From NCBI GenBank assembly GCA_016711805.1, contig JADJSH010000007.1, positions 124,001-188,000 on the forward strand: a DNA stretch of 64,000 nucleotides, written 5' to 3'. The position numbers were made by a program, and so were the translations under genes. This stretch comes from Bacteroidota bacterium (GTDB lineage: Bacteria; Bacteroidota; Bacteroidia; B-17B0; Aurantibacillaceae). The notes beneath the pieces were generated by a model. It ran no database searches. It had not been told where the DNA came from and saw only the letters and a list, made by a program, of their open reading frames with translations. This document shows, in pieces, positions 36,983 to 46,521 of this stretch (positions are counted from its first letter, which is position 1; every line of letters starts with the position of its first letter).

Positions 36983-38692
36983 TTATTCTAATATTATTTC
37001 TGAAACACTTGCTCCTGTAGTTATCATAGGAAAAACATTTTCTTCGTTTTCTACAACTACTTCCAACAAGTAAGCCTCTTTTGATTCATACATTTCCTTT
37101 AATGCCTCTTTTAAATCTTTTCTTTCTGTTACTTTTTTTCCCTTAATATTATACCCATCGGCAATGGCCACAAAATTTGGATTCTTCATTTCTGTAAATG
37201 AATAGCGTCTATCAAAAAATAACTGTTGCCATTGACGAACCATTCCTAAGAAATTATTATTCAATACTAAAATCTTTACAGGAATGTTACTTTGCATGAT
37301 GGTTCCTAATTCTTGTATCGTCATCTGAAAACCACCATCACCTAAAACTGCCACTACTTCTTTGTTTGGTTGCGCGACTTTAGCTCCCACTGCAGCGGGT
37401 AATCCAAAGCCCATAGTTCCTAAACCGCCAGAAGTAACATTGTGATTTGGTAGATTGAATTTATAGTAACGAGAGGTGATCATTTGATGTTGCCCAACAT
37501 CCGTTACAACTATAGCATTTCCTTCACTTAATTGATGAAATTGATGTATCACCTCTGCCATTCTCAATTTTTCAGTAGTAGGATTAACGGCATTTTTTAC
37601 AACCTTTTCAAATTCTACTTCGGTACAATCAGTAAATTTTTGTAACCACTCCAAATGCTTTTGTGATTTTATTTTTGGTAATAATAATTCTAAAGCTTCT
37701 TTCGCATCTCCTAATACCGCTACATCAGCATGTATGATTTTATTAACTTCAGATGGATCAATTTCGAAATGAACTACCTTAGCTTGTTTCGCATATTTAG
37801 CAACATTACCTGTTACGCGATCGTCAAAACGCATTCCTACGGCTATTAAAACATCGCACTCATTCGTCAATAAATTTGGACCATAATTTCCATGCATTCC
37901 CAAATAACCAACATACAATGGATGCTTAGGAGGGAATGCTCCTAGGCCTAATAGCGTTGAAGCTACTGGTATACTTGCTTTTTCAGCTAAGTCCAATAAT
38001 TGTTTTTCTGCCCCAGATAATAATACACCTTGACCACATAGTATATAAGGTCGATGAGCATTATTGACTAATTCAGCCGCTTTAGAAACTTCCTCCTCAT
38101 TTACTTTAGGACAAGGAAAATAACTTCGGATGCTTTCACATTTTTCATAAACATATTTTGTTTTCCCGAACTGTGCATCTTTTGTGATATCAACTAATAC
38201 AGGGCCTGGGCGACCAGATGTTGCTATGTAAAAAGCTTTAGCTATAGCAGGAGCTATATCTTCAGCCTTCGTCACTTGGATATTCCATTTCGTAACTGGC
38301 ATCGATATTCCAACTACATCTGTTTCCTGAAACGCATCTGTTCCTAATAAATGAGAATGCACTTGACCAGTAATACAAACCATAGGCGTTGAATCAATTT
38401 GTGCATCGGCTATGCCAGTTATTAAATTAGTAGCTCCTGGTCCTGAAGTTGCAAATACAACACCTGGCTTTCCAGATACTCTTGAATAACCTTGCGCCGC
38501 ATGCGTTGCGCCTTGCTCATGTCGAACCAAATAATGATTCAATTGATCCATATAATCGTAAAGCGCATCATACACAGGCATGATGGCGCCTCCGGGATAA
38601 CCAAATACATCGGTTACTTGAGCATCAAGCAATGATAATATTACTGCTTCTGCACCCGTTACTTCTGTATTATACTTATTGTGTTTTTTCAT
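36983..38692 (-). CDS. ilvB: Acetolactate synthase large (catalytic) subunit
   Basis: 569 residues. A thiamine-diphosphate enzyme that joins two pyruvates, or pyruvate and 2-oxobutanoate. Visible: N-terminal VFGYPGGAIMPVYDALYD with HLVRHEQGATHAAQGYSR (catalytic Glu), FAD-region FDDRVTGNVAKYA, and the ThDP motif LGDGGFQMTIQELGTI ending in NNNFLG. Directly upstream of ilvN. Confidence 0.96.
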   Translation of the reverse strand: MKKHNKYNTEVTGAEAVILSLLDAQVTDVFGYPGGAIMPVYDALYDYMDQLNHYLVRHEQGATHAAQGYSRVSGKPGVVFATSGPGATNLITGIADAQIDSTPMVCITGQVHSHLLGTDAFQETDVVGISMPVTKWNIQVTKAEDIAPAIAKAFYIATSGRPGPVLVDITKDAQFGKTKYVYEKCESIRSYFPCPKVNEEEVSKAAELVNNAHRPYILCGQGVLLSGAEKQLLDLAEKASIPVASTLLGLGAFPPKHPLYVGYLGMHGNYGPNLLTNECDVLIAVGMRFDDRVTGNVAKYAKQAKVVHFEIDPSEVNKIIHADVAVLGDAKEALELLLPKIKSQKHLEWLQKFTDCTEVEFEKVVKNAVNPTTEKLRMAEVIHQFHQLSEGNAIVVTDVGQHQMITSRYYKFNLPNHNVTSGGLGTMGFGLPAAVGAKVAQPNKEVVAVLGDGGFQMTIQELGTIMQSNIPVKILVLNNNFLGMVRQWQQLFFDRRYSFTEMKNPNFVAIADGYNIKGKKVTERKDLKEALKEMYESKEAYLLEVVVENEENVFPMITTGASVSEIILE

Positions 38693-38699
38693 TTTAAAA

Positions 38700-40374
38700 T
38701 TATAAATCAGTTAAACAACCTTTACTTGCAGAAGTTACCTGTTTAGCGTATTTGTACAACACACCAAACTTTACTTTCAATTCTGGTTGTTGCCATTGTT
38801 TTTTTTCTTTCTGCTAATTCTTCGTTTGATAATTGAACATCGATTTTATTATTCACTGCATCAATCGTAATCACATCCCCATCTTTTACCAAGGCTATTG
38901 GTCCTCCATCAAATGCTTCTGGACTTACATGTCCAACCACAAATCCATGAGTGCCTCCTGAAAAACGACCATCTGTAATTAAGGCTACACTGTTCCCTAA
39001 ACCTGCTCCTATTAAAGCAGACGTAGGTTTCAACATTTCTGGCATACCTGGCCCACCTTTTGGTCCCTCATTTCTGATGACTAATACTTGTCCTGCTTTT
39101 ACCATTCCTTCACGTATACCTTTGATGCATTCAAATTCATTTTCAAAAACAATAGCTGGCCCTGTAAATGATTCACCTTCTTTACCAGTTATTTTTGCAA
39201 CCGAACCTTCAGGAGCTAAATTGCCATATAATATTCTTAAATGTCCGTTTGCTTTTACTGGATTAGTTACTGGCAATATTACATCTTGTCCTTCAGGTAA
39301 GGCATTTACTTCATCCAAATTTTCTTTGATAGTCTTTCCAGTTACTGTTAAGCAATCTCCATGCAACAATCCGTGTTGCAATAAATATTTCATTACTGCA
39401 GGCACGCCTCCAACTGCAAAAACATCTTCCATTAGATATTTACCGCTTGGCTTTAAATCAGCTAATACTGGCGTTTTTGCATTTACACGTGCTACATCTT
39501 CTAAAGTAAAATCAACATTAGCGGTTTTGGCCATCGCTAATAAATGTAATACCGCATTTGTAGAACCACCTAATACAACAACTACTGTTAATGCGTTTTC
39601 AAAAGCTTTTTTAGATAATATATCTGATGGTTTTATATTCTTTTCTAATAGTAATTTTAAATACTCTCCTGCTTTTAAACATTCTTCTTTTTTATCATCA
39701 CTTAATGCAGGATTTGAAGAACTATATGGTAAACTTAAGCCCATTGCCTCTATGGCAGATGACATGGTATTTGCCGTGTACATACCACCACAAGCGCCAG
39801 CCCCAGGACAAGCATTTTTTACAACTCCTTTAAAATCTTCATCAGATATTTTGCCCGCATATTTTTCTCCTAAAGCCTCAAATGCTGAAACGATATTTAA
39901 TTTTTTGCCTTTATAATTTCCTGAAGCGATTGTGCCTCCATAAACCATAATGGATGGGCGATTAACTCGTATCATGGCCATAGTAACACCAGGCATATTT
40001 TTATCACAACCAGCTATTGTTATTAAACCGTCATAATAATGCGCTGCCGTAACAGCTTCAACTGAGTCAGCAATGATTTCGCGAGATACTAAAGAGTAAC
40101 GCATACCTTCCGTTCCGTTAGTGATACCGTCGCTTATACCTATTGTATTAAATTGTAAACCAACCATACCATTCTTACGAACACCATCTTTTACAAAAGT
40201 GGACAATCCATTTAAGTGCATATTACAAGTGTTACCTTCATACCAAGTAGAAGCGATGCCAACTTGTGGTTTTTTCATATCCTCTTCCGTTAAGCCAATA
40301 CCATACAACATGGCTTGAGAAGCTGGCTGAGACTCATCTTGAGTAACTGTTTTACTATAGCGATTTAATTCCAT
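38700..40374 (-). CDS. ilvD: Dihydroxy-acid dehydratase, frameshifted near the C-terminus
   Basis: An Fe-S enzyme that dehydrates dihydroxy acids to keto acids. The cluster Cys motifs are AGCDKNMPG and ACPGAGACGGMYTANTMS; other features are SNPALSDDKKEE and GGTHGFVVGHVSPEA. The frame is spoiled at a run of eight A (opposite 38799-38806), ending early as TTRIESKVWCVVQIR at 38743. With seven A it reads ERKKQWQQPELKVKFGV and goes on YKYAKQVTSASKGCLTDL to a stop at 38700-38702, the normal family end, total 558 residues. The true gene thus ends 7 bases before ilvB, and the break is probably an error because the operon is otherwise whole. Confidence 0.93.
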
Positions 40375-40384
40375 GATTTATATT

Positions 40385-41275
40385 TTATACTAATGAGAAA
40401 TTTCCGTATTCGTTAAAAGCGACACGACGCGCATATTTAGCTTGAAGAACTGCGCCCATGGAGTCTTCCCAATTTAATTTAAATGGTACTTTATCCAATG
40501 AATCTATACCTGCCACTTCTGCAGCAGTTCCAGTAAAGAAAGCACTATCAGCACCTTTAACTTCTTCAGGTGTAAAATATTTTTCGACTAGTTTAAACCC
40601 TAATTCATCACACAATTCAAACATCGTAGCGCGAGTGATTCCAGGTAATATATTTCCTAATGGAGATGTATATAATACTTCGTCCTTCTCAAAAAAGAAG
40701 TTCGCTCCGGGTCCTTCGGCAACATGACCGTTTGCATCTAACAATAAAGCTTCATCAAAACCTTTATTCTTCGCCTCTGTTGTACCTAAAATAGAGTTAA
40801 CATAATGACCGGTAACCTTAGCGTCCACATGACAAGACTTAGGATTTGGACGTTGATAAGAAGATATCATTACATCTAATAGTTTATTTCCTAAATATTT
40901 TCCCCACTCCCAAGCACATAGCATTACATGTACTTCATCTGTAGGAGTTAGAGACATATTAGAGCCAGCAAAAATTAAAGGGCGGATATAAGCATTACTT
41001 AAATTATTTTTTTCTAATAATTGATAGGTTAACTGCGTAAACTCTTCTGCTGTATAATTTACTTTCAAATACATTTTTTCAGCAGAATACAATAAACGCT
41101 TATAGTGCTCATCTGATTTAAAAACTCTAGTTCCATCTGGCGTAGCATATGATCGAATACCTTCAAAAACTCCGCTTCCATAGTGCATCACTTGCACATA
41201 TGGACTAACCATTAAATCTTTTGCTTTTACCCATTCTCCATTAAAGAAAACTACTGTGTTGTCGTTGTAATACAT
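40385..41275 (-). CDS. ilvE: Branched-chain amino-acid aminotransferase
   Basis: 296 residues, PLP fold type IV. VFEGIRSYATPDGTRVF (N-terminal), catalytic Lys in HVDAKVTGHYVNSILG, and the substrate-loop EGPGANFFFEKD and FFTGTAAEVAGI. It adds the amino group at the last step to Ile, Leu and Val. First gene of the operon, 35 bases after the attenuator terminator; the leader peptide lies upstream. Confidence 0.95.
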   Translation of the reverse strand: MYYNDNTVVFFNGEWVKAKDLMVSPYVQVMHYGSGVFEGIRSYATPDGTRVFKSDEHYKRLLYSAEKMYLKVNYTAEEFTQLTYQLLEKNNLSNAYIRPLIFAGSNMSLTPTDEVHVMLCAWEWGKYLGNKLLDVMISSYQRPNPKSCHVDAKVTGHYVNSILGTTEAKNKGFDEALLLDANGHVAEGPGANFFFEKDEVLYTSPLGNILPGITRATMFELCDELGFKLVEKYFTPEEVKGADSAFFTGTAAEVAGIDSLDKVPFKLNWEDSMGAVLQAKYARRVAFNEYGNFSLV

Positions 41276-41310
41276 TGTTTTATTTTTTTTGATTTTAAAT
41301 TTTTAGTAAA

Positions 41311-41339
41311 TAAAAAAGCCTTTCTCGTCAGAAAGGCTT
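41311..41339 (-). terminator. Attenuator terminator in the ilv leader
   Basis: On the minus strand, stem AAGCCTTTCT/AGAAAGGCTT with a 4-base loop and then T6, between the leader peptide and ilvE. The position makes it a regulatory, not an end-of-gene, terminator. Confidence 0.85.
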
Positions 41340-41366
41340 AGTTGTTATCATAACAATACCTTTCCC

Positions 41367-41411
41367 TCACGAGATCGGAATAATAATGATAGTATTATAT
41401 TGTTTTTTCAT
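41367..41411 (-). CDS. ilv leader peptide (14 residues)
   Basis: Minus strand from ATG 41411: MKKQYNTIIIIPIS, stop TGA. Five of the last seven residues are Ile, four of them consecutive, just before a terminator hairpin and an Ile/Val operon. This is the layout of a transcription-attenuation leader: stalling at Ile codons when charged tRNA-Ile is scarce would let the operon be read. The stretch GGTATTGTTATGATAACAAC between the peptide and the terminator holds another small hairpin (TTGTTATGATAACAA) that could be part of the alternative fold. Inference by layout, not by test. Confidence 0.75.
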   Translation of the reverse strand: MKKQYNTIIIIPIS

Positions 41412-41429
41412 ATTCAATAATTAACGAGA

Positions 41430-41459
41430 CAAAAATATAGAAAAAACTAATATACCAAA
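41430..41459 (-). promoter_or_regulatory. Promoter of the ilv operon (TTTG-N18-TATTTTTG)
   Basis: On the minus strand, TTTG (41456-41459) and TATTTTTG (41430-41437) are separated by 18 bases, close to the Bacteroidota consensus. The start of transcription would be about 10-13 bases before the leader ATG. Confidence 0.65.
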
Positions 41460-41474
41460 TAAAATAAAATACAT

Positions 41475-41488
41475 TTTTAGTAAGTCTG
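41475..41488 (+). repeat. Direct 14-base repeat, copy 2 of 3 (TTTTAGTAAGTCTG)
   Basis: Identical to 33667-33680 and 43481-43494. This copy overlaps the last codons and stop of the small gene at 41477-41671. Confidence 0.6.
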
Positions 41489-41671
41489 TTTTAATGAAGT
41501 CCTTACTTTTATGCCTGAGTTATGCAACATATCTTTAAAAGCAGAGCTTTGAATAGTAAATAATTCGTCTGTGGTGAGTTTTTCTAAACTCATTAAGGAA
41601 TGTTCTTTAGAATATTTCAAAATTCGATTGATGACTTTCATACGAAGTATGTCTTTTGAGTAAGATTCCAT
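41477..41671 (-). CDS. Small hypothetical protein
   Basis: 64 residues (MESYSKDILRMKVINRILKY... ending VRTSLKQTY). Charged and probably helical, no signal peptide, no family recognised. It lies 1 base after the T9SS protein gene at 41673 and so may be translated with it. Its last codons coincide with the 14-base repeat. Confidence 0.45.
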   Translation of the reverse strand: MESYSKDILRMKVINRILKYSKEHSLMSLEKLTTDELFTIQSSAFKDMLHNSGIKVRTSLKQTY

Positions 41672-41672
41672 G

Positions 41673-43412
41673 CTACAGTTTTAAAAATTTTTGAATACTT
41701 TCCTTTTCATTTGTATATCCCTTAATAAAATATAAACCTGAAGGAAGATCAATTGCCTCGATATTAATGTCGTGATGCCCAGCCTCATAAGTTTGCATGG
41801 GAATCAATTTAACTAATTGACCAATCCCATTAAAAACTTCTACATAAATTGATGAACGTTTGAATAATTTTATACTCAAAAAGGCATTATCAAGTGATGG
41901 GTTTGGATAAATTGAAACTTCAGCGTTTTCACTTTCTTCACACCTGTGCTCAGATGTAATAATTGATAATTGATGTTTTTTTTCATTAAAATCAATTTGC
42001 GTTAAGCGATAATATACTAAACCATCAATTTTATTTTCGTCAACAAAACTATAGTTATTGTATCTAGTAGAATTACCTACCCCTTTTACTGAGCCTATAA
42101 TCTGAAAATTAACCCCATCTACTGAGCGCTCAATATCAAACTTCTTGTTATTAACTTCAGAAGCTGTTTGCCAAGTCAATAGAACATTATTTCCATTACA
42201 TTGCGCATCAAATCGGGTTAGATTAACTGAGAGTAAACAACCTGCATCTACAGTTATATTATCAGAAATAGTTCCACAATAGGTTGTATTAATCGTCCAT
42301 TGAAAAATATTTGTGCCAGCTGTTAAACCAGTAACATTAGTAACATTGCTGTTTGGATTTGAGAAAACACCAGTACCGCTCACTACGGTCCATGTTCCTG
42401 TTCCAATAGCAACAGCCGCATTTAGGGTAGTACTGCTAGTGCAAACCGATTTGTCGATTCCAGCATCAGCAATTGCTACTCCAGAATTGGCGCTGATGTT
42501 ATAATTACAAACATCTCCCGCGTTACCATCAATCATTAAATAGTACATATTACCAGGAACTAATGCAGTATTTGTTGTCAAGGTAAATGTAGAGTTCCAA
42601 CTATTATCGGAATTTGCGCAAGGTGTCAATCTGGTTAAAGTTGAGCCATTGTAACTAAAAATTGCCATTTGGACTCCATTTTGGCATGACCCACCCAAAG
42701 GTGCTGTTACAACAAACGAAGCTACAGTAGATGTTGCTTGAAACTTAAGCCATGAATTATTTTCAACAGTTCCCAAAAAATTCAAACCAGAAGGGCAACT
42801 GCCTCCGGCTGTATTTAAATCAACTGGCATGTCTGCACCAAAATCTCCACTAGTGATGCCACAGTAATTATTAAAATTACAAATAGTCGGTGCTCCTAAA
42901 AATAAATCAGAAGCTGGGGAATTTCCTGAGCCACAGATAGTAGGATTAACGCATGATATTTGTGCTTGCCAGCCATCATTGGTGCCAGATCCATTTGATT
43001 TAAACCTGAAAGTTATACAAGAACTGGGCGATGTGAAAATTGCATCGCTTGCTTCTTTAAAATATGGCAACCGATCGGAATTAGCTGCATTGCCTGTAAC
43101 CTTATATAAAAGAGGAGATAAAATTGAATTACCGTCGTAAATAAATAATGTGTCACCAGGTTTTATTCTCTCAATTACAACATTACTAAATGCTGAGAAA
43201 TCAAATTTTAATAATTGACTTGATCCAGAGCAAAATGTAATCGTGTAATCCTCGTTACTAGCATAATCAGCTGTTCCCGCTCCACTATCTTCAAATTTTC
43301 CCGAACAAGTTGTAATAGTTTGCCCATTATTTGCTGACATATTATATGTTTGAGAAACCACAATGAGATGCGTGAAGTAAAAAAAAACAAAACATAATCT
43401 CTTAAAATTCAT
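41673..43412 (-). CDS. T9SS cargo with CUB-like domain and type A sorting domain
   Basis: 579 residues, signal MNFKRLCFVFFYFTHLIVVSQ. Residues about 30-150 resemble a CUB domain (TITTCSGKFEDSGAGTADYA, SNEDYTITFCSGSSQLLKFD, FIYDGNSILSPLLYKVTG). A second beta-rich domain about 165-305 contains NNSWLKFQATSTVASFVVTA and YYLMIDGNAGDVCNY. Then a short Ig-like part, a fibronectin-like NNVLLTWQTASEVNNKKFD unit, and a C-terminal sorting domain (VSIYPNPSLDNAFLSI ... SGLYFIKGYTNEKESIQKFL). Exported and probably surface-bound. A -7-like TAATTTTG lies at 43435-43442. Confidence 0.85.
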   Translation of the reverse strand: MNFKRLCFVFFYFTHLIVVSQTYNMSANNGQTITTCSGKFEDSGAGTADYASNEDYTITFCSGSSQLLKFDFSAFSNVVIERIKPGDTLFIYDGNSILSPLLYKVTGNAANSDRLPYFKEASDAIFTSPSSCITFRFKSNGSGTNDGWQAQISCVNPTICGSGNSPASDLFLGAPTICNFNNYCGITSGDFGADMPVDLNTAGGSCPSGLNFLGTVENNSWLKFQATSTVASFVVTAPLGGSCQNGVQMAIFSYNGSTLTRLTPCANSDNSWNSTFTLTTNTALVPGNMYYLMIDGNAGDVCNYNISANSGVAIADAGIDKSVCTSSTTLNAAVAIGTGTWTVVSGTGVFSNPNSNVTNVTGLTAGTNIFQWTINTTYCGTISDNITVDAGCLLSVNLTRFDAQCNGNNVLLTWQTASEVNNKKFDIERSVDGVNFQIIGSVKGVGNSTRYNNYSFVDENKIDGLVYYRLTQIDFNEKKHQLSIITSEHRCEESENAEVSIYPNPSLDNAFLSIKLFKRSSIYVEVFNGIGQLVKLIPMQTYEAGHHDINIEAIDLPSGLYFIKGYTNEKESIQKFLKL

Positions 43413-43480
43413 GGTTTCAATATTAATATAACATCAAAATTATATTATCCTATTGCTGCTTTTGTTTAAAATTTGAGTAC

Positions 43481-43494
43481 TTTTAGTAAGTCTG
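43481..43494 (+). repeat. Direct 14-base repeat, copy 3 of 3 (TTTTAGTAAGTCTG)
   Basis: Identical to 33667-33680 and 41475-41488; here upstream of the helical-repeat gene at 43505. Confidence 0.6.
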
Positions 43495-43504
43495 AATAAA
43501 CAAT

Positions 43505-45022
43505 ATGAAAAAGAATAGCAACGCTTTTATATTAATCAAAAGTTTAACCATGTCAGAAAAGAGGTATTTTAAAATATTTTCTGAGAGGCACACTATAGGC
43601 GAACAAAACAAATACATTGCCTTATTTGATGAATTAGATAGGGCTGAAAAAGAGGTTGATTCGGAATTGAAACCAAAATTGAAAAGACTTGGTGTAAATC
43701 CAGACTTTATTTCGGCAGATAAAAATTATCTCTATCACCTTATTTTAAGAAGTCTAAATGTGTTTCATGATTCAAAAACCTATAATCTAGAAATTAAACA
43801 GACCTTATTATCTATAGAGGTCTTATTTCATAAAGGGTTATACTATGAATCCTTAAAGCTAATTGCAAAAGCAGAAGACCTAGCGAAAGAGTGCGAAAAT
43901 TTCCAATTAATGATAGACATTCTAATATGGAAAAAAAAATGTAGTGGTTACTCATTAGGACTAAAAAAAGCGGCGGAGGTAAACTCAGAAATAGATAAAT
44001 ATATTTTGCTATTAAATAACTTTAAACGAATAACAGATTTATACTATGAAAGCAATTTGATTCAAGCTGCAAATGAAAAACAATCACAAAAGGAAGTTGT
44101 AAAAAAACTAAATAACATATTAAGTCAGCCAGAACTTAAATCAGAAAAACAGGCGCTTTCATTTTCAGCTAAAATATTTTACTACTTAATTTATTCTAAC
44201 TACTACTATTCGCTGGATAACAAGCAAAAGGAATACGACCACCTTCAAAAATTGGTAGATATTCTTAATGAATCGAAAACTTATGCCATTGAAAACCCAT
44301 TAGATTATGTGTCGATTTATAATCGTTTACTTTCAATTAAAAAATTCTTCCCGAAGTCTACTTTTTTTGAAGACATCAAAGTATTAAATGAGTTTCCGAA
44401 AAAAATTAACATCAGGAAGGAAGTTATTGCCGAAAGAGTATTTATTCATACTAATACTCACGAACTAGAATATTATTTAATTAACAATAATTTTCAAGCT
44501 GCATTAAATAAGATAAAGGAAATTGAAAAGGAAATATCAAAATTAAATGTAGATATTGAACCATATCATATTATTTATTTTTACTACATACATGCTATTA
44601 CATTAATATATGTAGGTCAATTTCATAAGGCCTTAAAATTCATCAATAAAACATTGAATGAATTTGGATTTGGTGAGAGGCCACAAGTATATTTGCGCAT
44701 TGAAGTTTTAAATGCTATTACCCATTACGAATTAAAAAATTATTCGTTAGTTTCTTCTCTTTCAAAACAAATACTTAAAAAAAACACTTCAAAAAATATT
44801 TTAACGCCTTTCGAAGAGCATATACTGAATGCGCTATATAAAATAACAAATGCAAAACACTTAACACCAAAAGAAGAAACCGTTATATTTCAAGAATTAG
44901 TGAATGAACTAAATAAAAATAAACCAACTAGCCTTTTATCCAGCAATTTACTGAATGAAAACTATGAAAAATGGTTAACTGCCAAGTTAAAAAGGAAACA
45001 GGTCTATGAATTGTATAAATAA
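43505..45022 (+). CDS. Helical-repeat (TPR-like) protein of unknown function
   Basis: 505 residues, Lys-rich, no signal peptide. Helical pairs are visible across the length, for example GLYYESLKLIAKAEDLAKEC, FQAALNKIKEIEKEIS and GQFHKALKFINKTLNEFGFG, with TPR-like spacing. The N-terminal part FILIKSLTMSEKRYFKIFSE resembles a family seen only in Bacteroidota, as far as I know. A cytoplasmic scaffold is an inference. Convergent with the amidase-like gene (1 base apart). Confidence 0.7.
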   Translation: MKKNSNAFILIKSLTMSEKRYFKIFSERHTIGEQNKYIALFDELDRAEKEVDSELKPKLKRLGVNPDFISADKNYLYHLILRSLNVFHDSKTYNLEIKQTLLSIEVLFHKGLYYESLKLIAKAEDLAKECENFQLMIDILIWKKKCSGYSLGLKKAAEVNSEIDKYILLLNNFKRITDLYYESNLIQAANEKQSQKEVVKKLNNILSQPELKSEKQALSFSAKIFYYLIYSNYYYSLDNKQKEYDHLQKLVDILNESKTYAIENPLDYVSIYNRLLSIKKFFPKSTFFEDIKVLNEFPKKINIRKEVIAERVFIHTNTHELEYYLINNNFQAALNKIKEIEKEISKLNVDIEPYHIIYFYYIHAITLIYVGQFHKALKFINKTLNEFGFGERPQVYLRIEVLNAITHYELKNYSLVSSLSKQILKKNTSKNILTPFEEHILNALYKITNAKHLTPKEETVIFQELVNELNKNKPTSLLSSNLLNENYEKWLTAKLKRKQVYELYK

Positions 45023-45023
45023 T

Positions 45024-45806
45024 CTATAAAACACTAAACTCATCTCCATCCAGCATCACGGGGAACACTTTTCTAAATTCCTCCAAATAGGAAAAAGATA
45101 AATTCAATGTTTCAGAAACATCTTCGTGTGCTTTAGTTTTACTGATAATTTCTCCCCGAGGATTAAGTATACAAGAATCGCCTGAATGAGTAATCGCATT
45201 TCCATCCTGTCCAATTCTATTAACTCCAACTACATAGGCTTGATTTTCGATAGCTCTGGCAATCAATAATTGTTTCCAAGGATAAGAACGTACTTCGGGC
45301 CAATTTGCCACATATACTAAAACATCATAAGTATTCTCTTTTGTATTTCTGCTCCAAACAGGGAAACGTAAATCGTAACAAATTAAAGGGCAAATTTTCC
45401 AACCTTTATATTCAACCACAAACTTTTTAGATCCCGCTGTGTAATGTACATCTTCTTTTCCCATTTGAAACAAATGGCGTTTATCATAAGACTGATAGCT
45501 TTCATCTGGCATTACCCAATATAATCGGTTATAAAATTTTTCTCCATCTTTTACCGAAATACTTCCAACTAAAACACAATTTTTTTCTTTCGATTTTCTC
45601 TGCATCCATTGCAAGCCTTTATCTCCGTGCGACTCTGCTAAAACTTTAGGATTCATTGTAAAGCCCGTCGTAAACATTTCTGGTAACACAATAATATCGG
45701 TCTGCTCATTTATCGCATTTACTTTTTCCTCAAAGTGAACTAAATTTTGATCTATGTCTTCCCAATATAAATTAGTTTGTATCGTTGTAATTCTTAAATC
45801 ATCCAT
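45024..45806 (-). CDS. Nitrilase-superfamily amidohydrolase (omega-amidase, YafV-like)
   Basis: 260 residues. The nitrilase triad is visible: Glu43 in VLPEMFTTGF, Lys in YDKRHLFQMG, Cys in CPLICYDLRFPVW. The family members near methionine aminotransferase genes act as omega-amidase, hydrolysing 2-oxoglutaramate formed in transamination with Gln. In many Bacteroidota the two genes are neighbours; here the aminotransferase is 3 kb away with four paralogous genes between. Function inferred. Confidence 0.88.
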   Translation of the reverse strand: MDDLRITTIQTNLYWEDIDQNLVHFEEKVNAINEQTDIIVLPEMFTTGFTMNPKVLAESHGDKGLQWMQRKSKEKNCVLVGSISVKDGEKFYNRLYWVMPDESYQSYDKRHLFQMGKEDVHYTAGSKKFVVEYKGWKICPLICYDLRFPVWSRNTKENTYDVLVYVANWPEVRSYPWKQLLIARAIENQAYVVGVNRIGQDGNAITHSGDSCILNPRGEIISKTKAHEDVSETLNLSFSYLEEFRKVFPVMLDGDEFSVL

Positions 45807-45808
45807 GT

Positions 45809-46498
45809 TTAATTTTTCGATAATTGATTGTAAAGTTCAGCTACTCTATCAGCGTGTTTAACCCGTTTCAATTTATATTTAAAAGATATTATTTGTGATG
45901 ACACTGCTATGCCAGCACTCAAAATACCAGCAAAAGCTGCAAGTGACGCATCGTTTGAATTTGAACTCGATCCGCCAGCTATGGCAGATGCATATAAACC
46001 AATCCCACCAATAATTGCCCCACTATAGCCTATAGAATATTGCATAACTTTGTGTTTTTTAGAAGCAATAACATTTAACTCTATGTCGGTGTTTTTCCAA
46101 AGGTTATTCTTTTCCAAAGCCATTAAAAACACATGTCTATCAGATAGAAGATGTCCTTGATACTTGTATGTGCCTCGTCTTATGGAAGGCTGAATTTGAT
46201 TAAAATCGGGTGCAATGTATCTAGGATTTACAAAAACTACGTTTGGTGCTTTTGTCCCCTCTTTTAAAACCATAAATGAATCAATGGTTCCATTAGCATA
46301 CTTAATTTTTTGAATCTCATTTTTATTTATGATAAACAATGGCCCGTCCAATAGATCCAATCGCTTATAGGAAATCTCTTTAATATTTACTTCTGAGATT
46401 TTTGCAGGAATAACAAGTCCAGTTCTTTTATAAATACTGTCTTGAGCATTCAAATATAATTGAACAGCACAAAGTATAAATATAAAAACGACTCTCAT
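45809..46498 (-). CDS. Tandem paralogous secreted protein, member 1 of 4
   Basis: 229 residues, signal (MRVVFIFILCAVQLYLNAQD). The N-terminal domain shares with its three neighbours DSIYKRTGLVIPAKISEVNI, then EISYKRLDLLDGPLFIINKNEIQ, and KIKYANGTIDSF. The C-terminal half has a hydrophobic hairpin (YSIGYSGAIIGGIGLYASAIAGG; AAFAGILSAGIAVSSQIISF). Ends 2 bases before the amidase gene. Function unknown. Confidence 0.7.
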   Translation of the reverse strand: MRVVFIFILCAVQLYLNAQDSIYKRTGLVIPAKISEVNIKEISYKRLDLLDGPLFIINKNEIQKIKYANGTIDSFMVLKEGTKAPNVVFVNPRYIAPDFNQIQPSIRRGTYKYQGHLLSDRHVFLMALEKNNLWKNTDIELNVIASKKHKVMQYSIGYSGAIIGGIGLYASAIAGGSSSNSNDASLAAFAGILSAGIAVSSQIISFKYKLKRVKHADRVAELYNQLSKN

Positions 46499-46521
46499 TT
46501 TGAATGTTTTAATAAATGTAA

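Noticed and set aside
38951..39916. A 321-codon + strand frame opposite ilvD
   Set aside because: ilvD is clear on the other strand; this is a shadow without family motifs.
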